Source: ZC4RG30 sp965652645 (GTDB taxonomy: Bacteria; Pseudomonadota; Gammaproteobacteria; Steroidobacterales; Steroidobacteraceae). From it: a DNA stretch of 26,528 nt. Within the stretch, counting starts at the first letter, position 1, and each line of letters begins with the position of its first letter. The notes beneath the pieces are model-generated. The model had not been told where the DNA came from and searched no databases. It worked only from the letters and a program-made list of their open reading frames with translations. The DNA is taken from positions 1 to 26,528 of the forward strand of contig CBFGXE010000042.1 in NCBI GenBank assembly GCA_965652645.1. Direction: 5' to 3'. Both the position numbers and the translations under genes were made by a program. This document shows, in pieces, positions 1-7,415 of the stretch.

Positions 1-3000
1 TGGCCCTCGCCGAAGATGATGTCGAAGGCCAGCGTGGACTTGCCCGAGCCGGACACGCCCGTGACCACGGTCATCGCGCCATGCGGCAGGCTGGCATCGA
101 TGTTTTTCAGGTTGTGCTCGCGCGCGCCGCGCACCTCGATGGTTTGCGGCGGCTCGGGCGGAGCCAGGTGCTGGCGGGCCGCATCGCGCACGGCCTCGGC
201 CGACAGCCTGTAACCGGCCAGCGCCTCGCCGGTGTGGCCGATGCGCCCGGCGCGGAACTGCGCCGGCGTGCCCGACCCCACGATGCGGCCACCGCCGTCG
301 CCGCCTTCCGGTCCCATTTCCACCAGCCAGTCCGCGGCGCCGATCACATCGAGGTTGTGTTCGATGACCAGCAGCGAGGCGCCACGTTTCGTGAGCGCGC
401 GGAAGGCGCGCATCAGCCTGGCGATGTCCTCGAAGTGCAGGCCGGTGGTGGGCTCGTCGAAGATCAGCAGCTGTTTCGTGGTGCCGGCCACATCGGCGAG
501 GTGGCCTGCCAGCTTCAGCCGCTGCGCCTCACCGCCGGACAGCGTGGGCACCGGCTGGCCGAGCTTCAGGTATGACAGCCCCACGTCGGCCAGCGGTTGC
601 AGCCGTTCCAGCACCTCCTCCTCGTTCGCGAAGAAGGCCAGCGCCCCGGTCACGGTCATGTCGAGCACCGTGGCGATGTCGGCGCGCCCGCCCTGTGCGC
701 CCTCGATGGTGAGCTCCAGCACCTCGTCGCGGTAACGGCGGCCGTTGCAGGCCGGGCAGCGCAGGTACACGTCGGCGAGCAGCTGCATCTCCACGTGCTC
801 GAAGCCATTGCCTCCGCAGTCCGGGCAACGGCCATTGCCGGAGTTGAAGCTGAACGTGCCGGGCGTATAGCCGCGGGCCACCGCCTCGGGCAGTTTGGCG
901 AACAGCTTGCGGATGGGATCGAAGGCGCCGATGAAGCTGGCCGGGTTCGAGCGGGTGGTGCGGCCGATGGGGGACTGGTCAACCAGCGTCACGCCCTGCA
1001 GGTGGCCGTGGCCGCTCAACTTCACGTAGCTGCCCTGCATCGCGGCGGGCTTGCCGAAGGTGCGCTGCAGGGCCGGATACAGCAGTTCCGTCACCAGCGT
1101 GCTCTTGCCGGATCCGGAGACACCGGTGACGCAGACCAGCTGCCCCAGTGGCACGCGCAGCGTCGCATCGCGCACGTTGTGCAGCGAGGCGCCTTCAAGC
1201 ACCAGCGTGCGGGCAGCATGCGCCATGGGCTCGCTGGAAGGCGCAACGCCCTCATCGGCGGGCATGATGCGCCGCCGGCCGGCCAGGTAGTCGCCGGTGA
1301 GGGACTCCTTCTCGCGCAGCACGCCGGCCGGCGGGCCGTTGAAGAGGATGCGCCCGCCATGCTCGCCCGCGCCCGGGCCCATGTCGACCAGCCGGTCGGC
1401 CTCGAACATGATCTGCGGGTCATGCTCCACCACCACCAGCGTATTGCCCGCATCGCGCAGCTTCTGCATCACGCCGATCACGCGGCCCATGTCGCGCGGA
1501 TGCAGGCCGATGGAAGGCTCATCCAGCACGAACAGCGTGTGCACCAGCGAGGTGCCCAGCGCGGTGGTCAGGTTGATGCGCTGGACCTCGCCGCCGGACA
1601 GGGTGCGTGACTGGCGGTCGAGCGTGAGATAGCCCAGGCCCACCTCGCACAGGTAACCCAGGCGGGCGCGGATTTCCTCCAGCACGAGCGTGTCGGCATC
1701 CTGCAGCGGCGGTGGAAGCTCGAGGCTGGCGAAGAATTCACGGCACACAGCCACCGGAAGTGCCGACAGCGCCTGCATGTTGTAGGGACCCAGCCGCCAC
1801 AGCAGCGACTCCGGTTTCAGCCGCGCGCCCTTGCAGGCCGGGCATTCGGTGTAGCTGCGGTAGCGCGAGAGCAGCACGCGCACGTGCATCTTGTAGGCCT
1901 TGCTTTCGAGCCAGTCGAAATAGCCCTTGATGCCATACCAGTGCTTGCGGCCCTTGCGGCCATCACCGTTGACCACCCAGTTGCGCTGCTCGTCGGTGAG
2001 GTCGTGCCAGGGCACGTCCAGCGGGATGCCGGCCGCAGGGGCGTGTTTCTCCATGTCGTCCTGGCATTCCCTGCCGGTGGCCGTCTGCCAGGGCTTCACC
2101 GCGCCGCCGGACAGGGTCTTGTTCTGGTCCGGCACCACCAGGTCGTAGTCCACGCCGATCACGCGGCCGAAACCGCGGCAGGTGTCGCAGGCGCCCAGCG
2201 GCGAATTGAAGGAGAAGTGGCTGGGCAGCGGATCCTGGTAGCTGATGTCGCAGTCCGCGCAGTGCAGGCCGGCCGAGTAGCGCCAGCTGGCGCTGGTTGC
2301 GCCATCGGCATCCAGCGCGTGCACCACCACGTGTCCGCGGCCGCCCTTCAGCGCTGCCTCAAGCGCCTCGCCCACGCGCGCGGCTTCCGCGCTGCCCACG
2401 CGCAGGCGGTCCTGGATCACGGTGAGCCGGTGGTGTGGTGCCTTGCCTTGCTCCTCGAGGAAACGCACGTAACCCTGGGACTCGAGCAATGCACGCAGGT
2501 CTTTCTCCGGCAGGTTGTCCGGCCGCGTGACCTCGAAGCACACCAGCAGGCGCGGGTCGCCCAGCGCCGCGGCACGCTCCTGCAGCGAGGCCAGGATGGT
2601 GGCGGGCGTGTCGCGCCGCACGGGCTGCCCGCAGCTGCGGCAATGCAGCCGCGCGGCGCGCGCGAACAGCAGCTTCAGGTGGTCGTTGATCTCGGTCATC
2701 GTGCCGACCGTGGAGCGCGAGGTGCGCACCGGATTGGTCTGGTCGATGGCGATGGCCGGCGGAATGCCCTCGATGCGGTCCACCTGCGGGCGGTCCATGC
2801 GGTCGAGGAACTGGCGCGCGTAGGGACTGAAGGTCTCCACGTAGCGCCGCTGGCCCTCGGCATACAGCGTGTCGAAGGCGAGGGAGGACTTGCCGGAGCC
2901 GGACACGCCGGTGATGACGGTCAGCTCGCCGAGGGGAAGGTCGAGCGACAGGTTGCGCAGGTTGTTCTGGCGCGCACCGTGGATGCGGATGGCGGCAGCG

Positions 3001-3017
3001 GGATGGGGAGGGGACAT
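1..3017 (-). CDS. uvrA: Tandem-fused UvrA-type excinuclease ABC subunit A (partial, C-terminus beyond the window)
   Basis: UvrA is the damage-sensing ATPase of nucleotide excision repair. The frame is open from the ATG at 3017 to the left edge, giving about 1005 residues. The first unit is complete: Walker A GVSGSGKSS (Lys43), zinc-type Cys pairs in the insertions, signature LSGGEVQR (about residue 472), a second Walker A GVSGSGKST (Lys638), a CPDCGG/CPACNG zinc module near 720-760, and signature LSGGEAQR (about 824). A normal UvrA ends near residue 940. Here the frame continues through a linker into another UvrA N-terminus (REHNLKNI, then Walker A GVSGSGKST with Lys993), so a third ATPase domain has begun. 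I infer a double-length UvrA, a form I recall from other proteobacteria. A LexA box upstream supports a repair role. A drug-export or other UvrA-like role is possible but less likely. The Shine-Dalgarno is weak (GGAA). Confidence 0.92.
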   Translation of the reverse strand, partial: MSPPHPAAAIRIHGARQNNLRNLSLDLPLGELTVITGVSGSGKSSLAFDTLYAEGQRRYVETFSPYARQFLDRMDRPQVDRIEGIPPAIAIDQTNPVRTSRSTVGTMTEINDHLKLLFARAARLHCRSCGQPVRRDTPATILASLQERAAALGDPRLLVCFEVTRPDNLPEKDLRALLESQGYVRFLEEQGKAPHHRLTVIQDRLRVGSAEAARVGEALEAALKGGRGHVVVHALDADGATSASWRYSAGLHCADCDISYQDPLPSHFSFNSPLGACDTCRGFGRVIGVDYDLVVPDQNKTLSGGAVKPWQTATGRECQDDMEKHAPAAGIPLDVPWHDLTDEQRNWVVNGDGRKGRKHWYGIKGYFDWLESKAYKMHVRVLLSRYRSYTECPACKGARLKPESLLWRLGPYNMQALSALPVAVCREFFASLELPPPLQDADTLVLEEIRARLGYLCEVGLGYLTLDRQSRTLSGGEVQRINLTTALGTSLVHTLFVLDEPSIGLHPRDMGRVIGVMQKLRDAGNTLVVVEHDPQIMFEADRLVDMGPGAGEHGGRILFNGPPAGVLREKESLTGDYLAGRRRIMPADEGVAPSSEPMAHAARTLVLEGASLHNVRDATLRVPLGQLVCVTGVSGSGKSTLVTELLYPALQRTFGKPAAMQGSYVKLSGHGHLQGVTLVDQSPIGRTTRSNPASFIGAFDPIRKLFAKLPEAVARGYTPGTFSFNSGNGRCPDCGGNGFEHVEMQLLADVYLRCPACNGRRYRDEVLELTIEGAQGGRADIATVLDMTVTGALAFFANEEEVLERLQPLADVGLSYLKLGQPVPTLSGGEAQRLKLAGHLADVAGTTKQLLIFDEPTTGLHFEDIARLMRAFRALTKRGASLLVIEHNLDVIGAADWLVEMGPEGGDGGGRIVGSGTPAQFRAGRIGHTGEALAGYRLSAEAVRDAARQHLAPPEPPQTIEVRGAREHNLKNIDASLPHGAMTVVTGVSGSGKSTLAFDIIFGEG

Positions 3018-3023
3018 GGTTCC

Positions 3024-3029
3024 ATTCTA
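3024..3029 (-). promoter_or_regulatory. Candidate -10 element of uvrA (TAGAAT)
   Basis: Read on the minus strand, TAGAAT ends six bases before the uvrA ATG. The bases 17 nt further upstream fall inside the LexA box (TGTATA as a poor -35). If used, transcription would start at or next to the start codon, giving a leaderless mRNA, in line with the weak ribosome site. This is motif reading only. Confidence 0.35.
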
Positions 3030-3037
3030 GCCCGGGG

Positions 3038-3053
3038 CTGTATATGTATACAG
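3038..3053. promoter_or_regulatory. LexA (SOS) operator
   Basis: The sequence CTGTATATGTATACAG matches the CTG-N10-CAG LexA consensus of E. coli type and is almost fully palindromic. It lies 20 bp upstream of the uvrA start codon, where LexA would cover the promoter, and about 115 bp upstream of the divergent EF-hand gene. It implies that the uvrA gene is induced by DNA damage; E. coli uvrA is a classical LexA target. Confidence 0.85.
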
Positions 3054-3169
3054 TCTGGAGGCTGGCCCGGATGCACTACTGCCGGCACCGGGCGGGGCCC
3101 ATGCGATGATCCGGACCGGGCCCCTCGGGCCCGCATGGCAGGGAAGGTCCACGCCCCACGGGAGATTCC

Positions 3170-3394
3170 ATGGAAGAGTCGATCAGGTCCAGGCTGGAGG
3201 AGCTGAAGCAGAAGTTCGAGAGCTGCGACCCCAACGGCGACGGCCGCATCGACGTGGCCGAATTCCACCAGCTGCTGATGGACATCGACGGCGACGTTTC
3301 GCGCGAGGAGTGCGAGCTGGACTTCCTCGCCATCGACGTGAACGAGGACGGCTACATCAGCTTCGAGGAGTTCAGCACCTGGTGGCTGGGCTGA
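3170..3394 (+). CDS. Small two-EF-hand calcium-binding protein
   Basis: A 74-residue acidic protein with two canonical EF-hand loops. The first is DPNGDGRIDVAE (about residues 20-31) and the second DVNEDGYISFEE (about 56-67), both with Asp at position 1, Gly at 6 and Glu at 12. It has no signal peptide or membrane segment, so it should be cytoplasmic, probably a Ca2+ buffer or sensor like calerythrin/calmodulin-type bacterial proteins. The ATG follows a GGGAG ribosome site at good spacing. It is divergent from uvrA and converges on the M2 peptidase gene, with only seven bases between the stop codons. The partner it regulates cannot be told from the sequence. Confidence 0.88.
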   Translation: MEESIRSRLEELKQKFESCDPNGDGRIDVAEFHQLLMDIDGDVSREECELDFLAIDVNEDGYISFEEFSTWWLG

Positions 3395-3414
3395 GGCGGC
3401 CTCAGCCGTCCCAG
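3386..3414. terminator. Hairpin spanning the convergent stop codons
   Basis: GCTGAGG and CCTCAGC (3390-3396 and 3400-3406) form a perfect 7-bp stem around a CGG loop. The flanking CTGGG (3386-3390) can also pair with CCCAG (3410-3414) across a bulge. Both the EF-hand stop codon and the M2 peptidase stop codon lie in or beside the stem. There is no T-tract, so it is at best a bidirectional pause or Rho-assisted terminator. Confidence 0.4.
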
Positions 3415-5225
3415 CCGCACTGCCTGCCGGCGTTCCTTTCCGTGAGCCAGCCCATCAGCGGCTGGAAGTAGTCGATGATGGCGCTGGCATCCATCTCGCG
3501 GGTGCCGGTGAGCTTCTCCAGCGTCTCCGGCCAGGGCCGGCTCGCGCCGGCCTGCAGCATGGCCCAGAACTTCTCCCCGGCCTCCCTGCTGCCCGCCACC
3601 GAGCACTCGTGCAGCGGCCCCTGGAAGCCCGCCGCCTCGCACAGCGCCTTGTGGAACTGGAACTGCAGGATGAACGCCAGGAAATAGCGCGTGTAGGGCG
3701 TGTTGCCCGGGATGTGGAACTTCGCGCCGGGATCGAAATCCTCCTCGCTGCGCGCGTTGGGGGGCGCCACGCCCTGGTAGCGCTCGCGCAATTCCCACCA
3801 GGCGTTGTTGTAGTCGGCCGGGGCCACCTCGCCGGAGAACACCTTCCAGCGCCACTGGTCCACCAGCAGGCCGAAGGGCAGGAAGGCGATCTTGTCGGCC
3901 GCCATCTTCATCTGCTCGTTGATGGTGGCCTCGCGCGAGGGTTTCACCGTGCTGCCCAGGCCGATGCTGGCCAGGTAACCCGGTGTCACCGACAGCAGCA
4001 CGGTGTCGCCGATGGCTTCGTGGAAGCCGTCATGCGCGCCGCCCTGGAAGAAGTAGGGCTGGTCCTTGTAGGCCAGGTCGTAATAGAGATGCCCGAGCTC
4101 GTGGTAGATGGTGCCGAGCTCCTCCTCGGTGGGGATGATGCATTGCTTGATGCGCACGTCTTCCCCGCCGTCCATCTGCCAGGCGCTGGCATGGCAGACC
4201 ACCTCGCGGTCGCGCGGGCGCGTGAGCATGGAGCGCTCCCAGAAGGTGTCCGGCAGCTTCGGCATGCCCAGCGAGGTGTAGAAGGACTCCGCCTGCTGCG
4301 TCATCTTCACTGCGTCGTACTTCTTGCGCACCAGCTCCTGGTCCAGCGGCGCGCGCCGGATGGCCGGGTAGGGCTTGAGGATGTCCTCGTAGATGTTGTT
4401 CCACTGCTGCGCCCAGATGTTGCCGAACAGGTGCGCGGGCACGGGCTTGCCGGCCGGCACCTTCGAGGCGCCGTATTTTTCGGCCAGCTGGTCGCGTGCA
4501 TAGCAGTGCAGCTCGTCGTACAGCGGCTTCACCTGGCCCCACAGGTGCTCCACCGTCTGCACGAACTGGTCAGGTGTCATGTCGTAGCCCGAGCGCCACA
4601 TGGTGCCCAGGTCTGCGTAGCCCATTTCCGTCGCGCCCTCGTTGGCCAGTTCCACGAAACGCACGTAGTCCTGGCGCATGGGGCGGCTGATGGTGTGCCA
4701 GCCGTTCCAGGCCGCCAGCAGCGCATCGAAGTCGCGGCTTTCGGCCATGACCTTCGTGACGTCGTCGATGTTGCGGCATTGCTCCCTGCCGCCCACGGTC
4801 TCGCAGTACTTGCCCTCTCCATAGGTGGCCTCGAGCTTCGCCGACAGCGCGGCCAGCTCGGCACGCCGTTCCGGGTCATCCGGCGCCGGCGCGGAAACGC
4901 CCAGGCGCAGCAGCCGCAGGGTGCGGGCGGTGGCCTCGTCCATCTCCACGCCGTCGAAGCGCCGCGACTCCTTCACCGCGCGGCTCACCAGCTCCAGGTA
5001 GCGCTCGGTGGCCCGCGCATTGAGGAGCTGGGTGTCTGCGGTGATGTAGGTGGCCTGCACCCAGCCCGCGGCGGCGGCCTCGTCCCCCATGCGCCGGAAG
5101 TCCTTGTTGAGCCGGGCCACGAAGTCCGCGGCCTCTTCCGGGGTGGCCTGCTGCTGGTTTCCACAGGCGGCGGCCAGCGCCGCCAGCAGCAGCATGGAAA
5201 GGCGGGTGAGGCGGGCGGTAGTCAT
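3402..5225 (-). CDS. M2-family peptidyl-dipeptidase (ACE-like) lipoprotein
   Basis: This 607-residue protein belongs to peptidase family M2, the angiotensin-converting enzyme family, which removes dipeptides from peptide C-termini with a catalytic zinc. The zinc motif HELGH is at residues 375-379 and the third ligand Glu403 lies in HEAIGD, the expected M2 spacing. The N-terminus has a lipoprotein signal: a hydrophobic stretch ending in the lipobox LAAAC, with the lipidated Cys about residue 21, so the enzyme should sit on the outer or inner membrane facing the periplasm. Its length equals one ACE domain. The ATG at 5225 has an AGGAG site upstream. It is divergent from the response regulator at 5333. 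The physiological substrate is unknown; peptide scavenging is the usual guess for bacterial homologues. Confidence 0.95.
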   Translation of the reverse strand: MTTARLTRLSMLLLAALAAACGNQQQATPEEAADFVARLNKDFRRMGDEAAAAGWVQATYITADTQLLNARATERYLELVSRAVKESRRFDGVEMDEATARTLRLLRLGVSAPAPDDPERRAELAALSAKLEATYGEGKYCETVGGREQCRNIDDVTKVMAESRDFDALLAAWNGWHTISRPMRQDYVRFVELANEGATEMGYADLGTMWRSGYDMTPDQFVQTVEHLWGQVKPLYDELHCYARDQLAEKYGASKVPAGKPVPAHLFGNIWAQQWNNIYEDILKPYPAIRRAPLDQELVRKKYDAVKMTQQAESFYTSLGMPKLPDTFWERSMLTRPRDREVVCHASAWQMDGGEDVRIKQCIIPTEEELGTIYHELGHLYYDLAYKDQPYFFQGGAHDGFHEAIGDTVLLSVTPGYLASIGLGSTVKPSREATINEQMKMAADKIAFLPFGLLVDQWRWKVFSGEVAPADYNNAWWELRERYQGVAPPNARSEEDFDPGAKFHIPGNTPYTRYFLAFILQFQFHKALCEAAGFQGPLHECSVAGSREAGEKFWAMLQAGASRPWPETLEKLTGTREMDASAIIDYFQPLMGWLTERNAGRQCGWDG

Positions 5226-5294
5226 GGTGGACTCCTGGCCGGGCGGGTGCCGGCCCGGCGGGGGGAAGGGGGTAGAATTTATGAAAAACCCGTA

Positions 5295-5325
5295 AAGGGC
5301 CGCAAGGCTGTGCAGCCCTTAGGAT
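5295..5325 (+). promoter_or_regulatory. Hairpin and candidate -10 in front of the response regulator gene
   Basis: The 107-bp gap between the M2 peptidase and the response regulator holds an inverted repeat, AAGGGC (5295-5300) with GCCCTT (5315-5320). It is followed directly by TAGGAT (5320-5325), seven bases before the ATG. The TAGGAT could be a -10 for a leaderless transcript, with the repeat as an operator. No good -35 is visible. Weak motif evidence. Confidence 0.3.
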
Positions 5326-5332
5326 AGTCCGC

Positions 5333-6010
5333 ATGCGCCTGCTGCTGATCGAAGATGATGCCGAAGCCGCCAAGTACCTCGCCCGGGGCCTGGGCGAGAG
5401 CGGCCATGAAGTGGAAATTGCCGCGGACGGCCGCGCGGGCCTCGCGCGTGCGCTGGCCGGTGACCATGAGCTGATCATCGCCGACCGCAACCTGCCGCAC
5501 ATGGATGGCCTGAGCATCGTGCAGGCCCTGCGCGCCGAAGGGCGCAGCGTGCCGGTGCTGGTGCTTTCCGCGCTGGGTTCGGTGGATGACCGCATCGAGG
5601 GGCTGCGCGCCGGCGGCGACGACTACCTCACCAAGCCGTTTGCCTTCGAGGAGCTGCTGGCGCGCATCGAGGCGCTGCTCAGGCGTGGCCAGGGCACGGC
5701 GGTGGTCACCCGGCTGAAGGTGGCTGACCTCGAGCTCGACCTGCTGTCGCGTTCGGTGACGCGGGCGGGCAAGCGCATCGACCTCACGGCCAAGGAATTC
5801 CAGCTGCTGGAATACCTGATGCGGCGGCAGGGCCAGGTGGTCACGCGCAGCATGCTGCTGGAAGGCGTGTGGGACCTGCACTTCGACCCGCAGACCAACA
5901 TCATCGACGTCCACATGAGCCGGCTGCGCGCGGCGGTGGACCGCGACTTCCCGCGCCCGCTCATCCACACGGTGCGCGGCGCGGGATACGTGCTGCGCGA
6001 TGGCAACTGA
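5333..6010 (+). CDS. OmpR/PhoB-type two-component response regulator
   Basis: A 225-residue DNA-binding response regulator. The receiver domain (about 1-115) has the acidic pair near residues 8-9, phospho-acceptor Asp51 (in IIADRNLP), and Lys101 in YLTKPF. The C-terminal winged helix (about 128-222) is of the OmpR class, with the usual RLRAAVD and RGAGYVL end motifs. Its partner is the kinase that follows, whose start overlaps this gene by 11 bases. It most resembles the CusR/QseB/TctD group, but the inducing signal and the regulon cannot be read from the sequence; the divergent M2 peptidase and downstream esterase are possible targets. The ATG is preceded by no clear Shine-Dalgarno. Confidence 0.95.
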   Translation: MRLLLIEDDAEAAKYLARGLGESGHEVEIAADGRAGLARALAGDHELIIADRNLPHMDGLSIVQALRAEGRSVPVLVLSALGSVDDRIEGLRAGGDDYLTKPFAFEELLARIEALLRRGQGTAVVTRLKVADLELDLLSRSVTRAGKRIDLTAKEFQLLEYLMRRQGQVVTRSMLLEGVWDLHFDPQTNIIDVHMSRLRAAVDRDFPRPLIHTVRGAGYVLRDGN

Positions 6011-7385
6011 GGCGGGCAGGCCCCCCCCGACCCGCAAGCCTGCCGGACGCAATGCCCGTTCGTGGCTGCGTTCCGCCGCTGCCCGGCTGACGCTCACCTA
6101 TGGCGTGATCGTGCTGCTGCTGGTGATAGGGCTGCAGGGCACGGTGTGGTGGCTGACGCGCAATGCGCTGGACCGCGAGGTGCAGCGCGTGATGAATGCC
6201 GAGCTCGTCAAGCTGGAGCAGGTCTACGCCAAGAACGGCAGCATCGGCGACGTGGCCTGGGCGCTGCGCGAACGTTCCGACAGCTGGGGTCGCACCGGCG
6301 CGGTGTACCTGCTGGTCGACCGCAACATGACGCGCGTGGAGGGCAATCTCACCGCGTGGCCGCTGGACGTGGAGCCCCGGCATGATTCCTCGGTGAGCTT
6401 CCGCATCGCCGCCGATGGCGAGCTGGGCAGCCACCCGGTGCGCGCCCAGGTGGTGACGCTCGCCGATGGCTACTGGCTGCTGGTGGGCACCGACATCAGC
6501 GAGATGGAGCGCGCGCTGCGCCGCTTTGGCTGGGCCAGTGTCTGGGGCGTGCTGGCCATCACGCTGCTCATCGTCACGCTGGCGCGCTGGTATGCCGCCC
6601 TGGCGGCACGCCGGGTGCGCGACTTCTCCAGTACCTGCGATGCCATCGTGCACAGCGACCTGTCGCGGCGGCTGGACCTGACGGGCAAGGGCGACGAGTT
6701 CGACCAGCTCAGCCGCACGGTGAATGACATGCTCGAGCGCCTGGACCAGCAGGCCACCCTGCTGCGCACCACCTACGGCAGCATTGCCCACGACCTGCGC
6801 ACGCCGCTGTACCGCCTGCGGGTGCGCATGGAGGAAGCCCTGCGCCGCAGCGACGTGCCGGCCGCCAGCCTCGAGATGGCACAGCCGGCGCTGGAGGAAC
6901 TGGACCGCGTGCAGCGCACCCTGGGCACGCTGCTGGAAATCGCCCGCGCCGAGAGCAGCGGGCCCATGGCCGACGCCGAGCGCATCGACCTGGCGCAGCT
7001 GGCGCGCGAAATGCACGAGCTCTACCAGCCGGGCATGCAGGACAGCGGCCTGGACCTGCAGATCGATGCGCAGGGCGAGGCGGTGATCTACGGCAAGCGC
7101 CAGCTGCTGGCGCAACTGATCGCCAACCTGCTGGAAAACGCCATCAAGTACGTTCCTTCCGGGGGCAGGGTGCGCCTGGAGGTCAGCAGCAGCCCGCGCT
7201 GGCTGACGCTCACCGTCAGCGACAACGGGCCGGGCATCAGCGGCGAGAAACCTGCCGGCAGCGGCCTGGGGCTGAACCTGGTGAAAGCCATTGCACGCCT
7301 GCACCGCGGCGAGGTATTCCTGCACGACAATGAACCGGGCCTCGCCGTGGAGTGCCGCTTCGAGCGGCGCGCCAATGGAACCTGA
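6000..7385 (+). CDS. Sensor histidine kinase, partner of the regulator at 5333
   Basis: A 461-residue membrane histidine kinase. Order of domains: basic N-terminus, first membrane helix (about 30-52), periplasmic sensor of about 125 residues, second helix (about 180-197), HAMP, dimerisation domain with phospho-acceptor His264 in SIAHDLRTPL, and HATPase_c with the N-box (NLLENAIKY, Asn380), DNGPGISG (408-415) and GLGLNLV (422-428). All catalytic motifs look intact. The ATG overlaps the regulator's end by 11 bases, so the two are translationally coupled. The periplasmic domain has no motif I recognise, so the signal is unknown. Confidence 0.95.
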   Translation: MATEAGRPPPTRKPAGRNARSWLRSAAARLTLTYGVIVLLLVIGLQGTVWWLTRNALDREVQRVMNAELVKLEQVYAKNGSIGDVAWALRERSDSWGRTGAVYLLVDRNMTRVEGNLTAWPLDVEPRHDSSVSFRIAADGELGSHPVRAQVVTLADGYWLLVGTDISEMERALRRFGWASVWGVLAITLLIVTLARWYAALAARRVRDFSSTCDAIVHSDLSRRLDLTGKGDEFDQLSRTVNDMLERLDQQATLLRTTYGSIAHDLRTPLYRLRVRMEEALRRSDVPAASLEMAQPALEELDRVQRTLGTLLEIARAESSGPMADAERIDLAQLAREMHELYQPGMQDSGLDLQIDAQGEAVIYGKRQLLAQLIANLLENAIKYVPSGGRVRLEVSSSPRWLTLTVSDNGPGISGEKPAGSGLGLNLVKAIARLHRGEVFLHDNEPGLAVECRFERRANGT

Positions 7386-7415
7386 CGGCCGGCCTTTTTC
7401 CAGGGGGAGAATCCA

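Noticed and set aside
597..3206. Plus-strand frames opposite uvrA (337 and 440 codons)
   Set aside because: They mirror the uvrA codons and show no domain; uvrA has all ABC motifs in order.
3609..5327. A 572-codon plus-strand frame
   Set aside because: It lies opposite the M2 peptidase, whose zinc motifs and lipobox prove the minus-strand gene. The composition is low-complexity.
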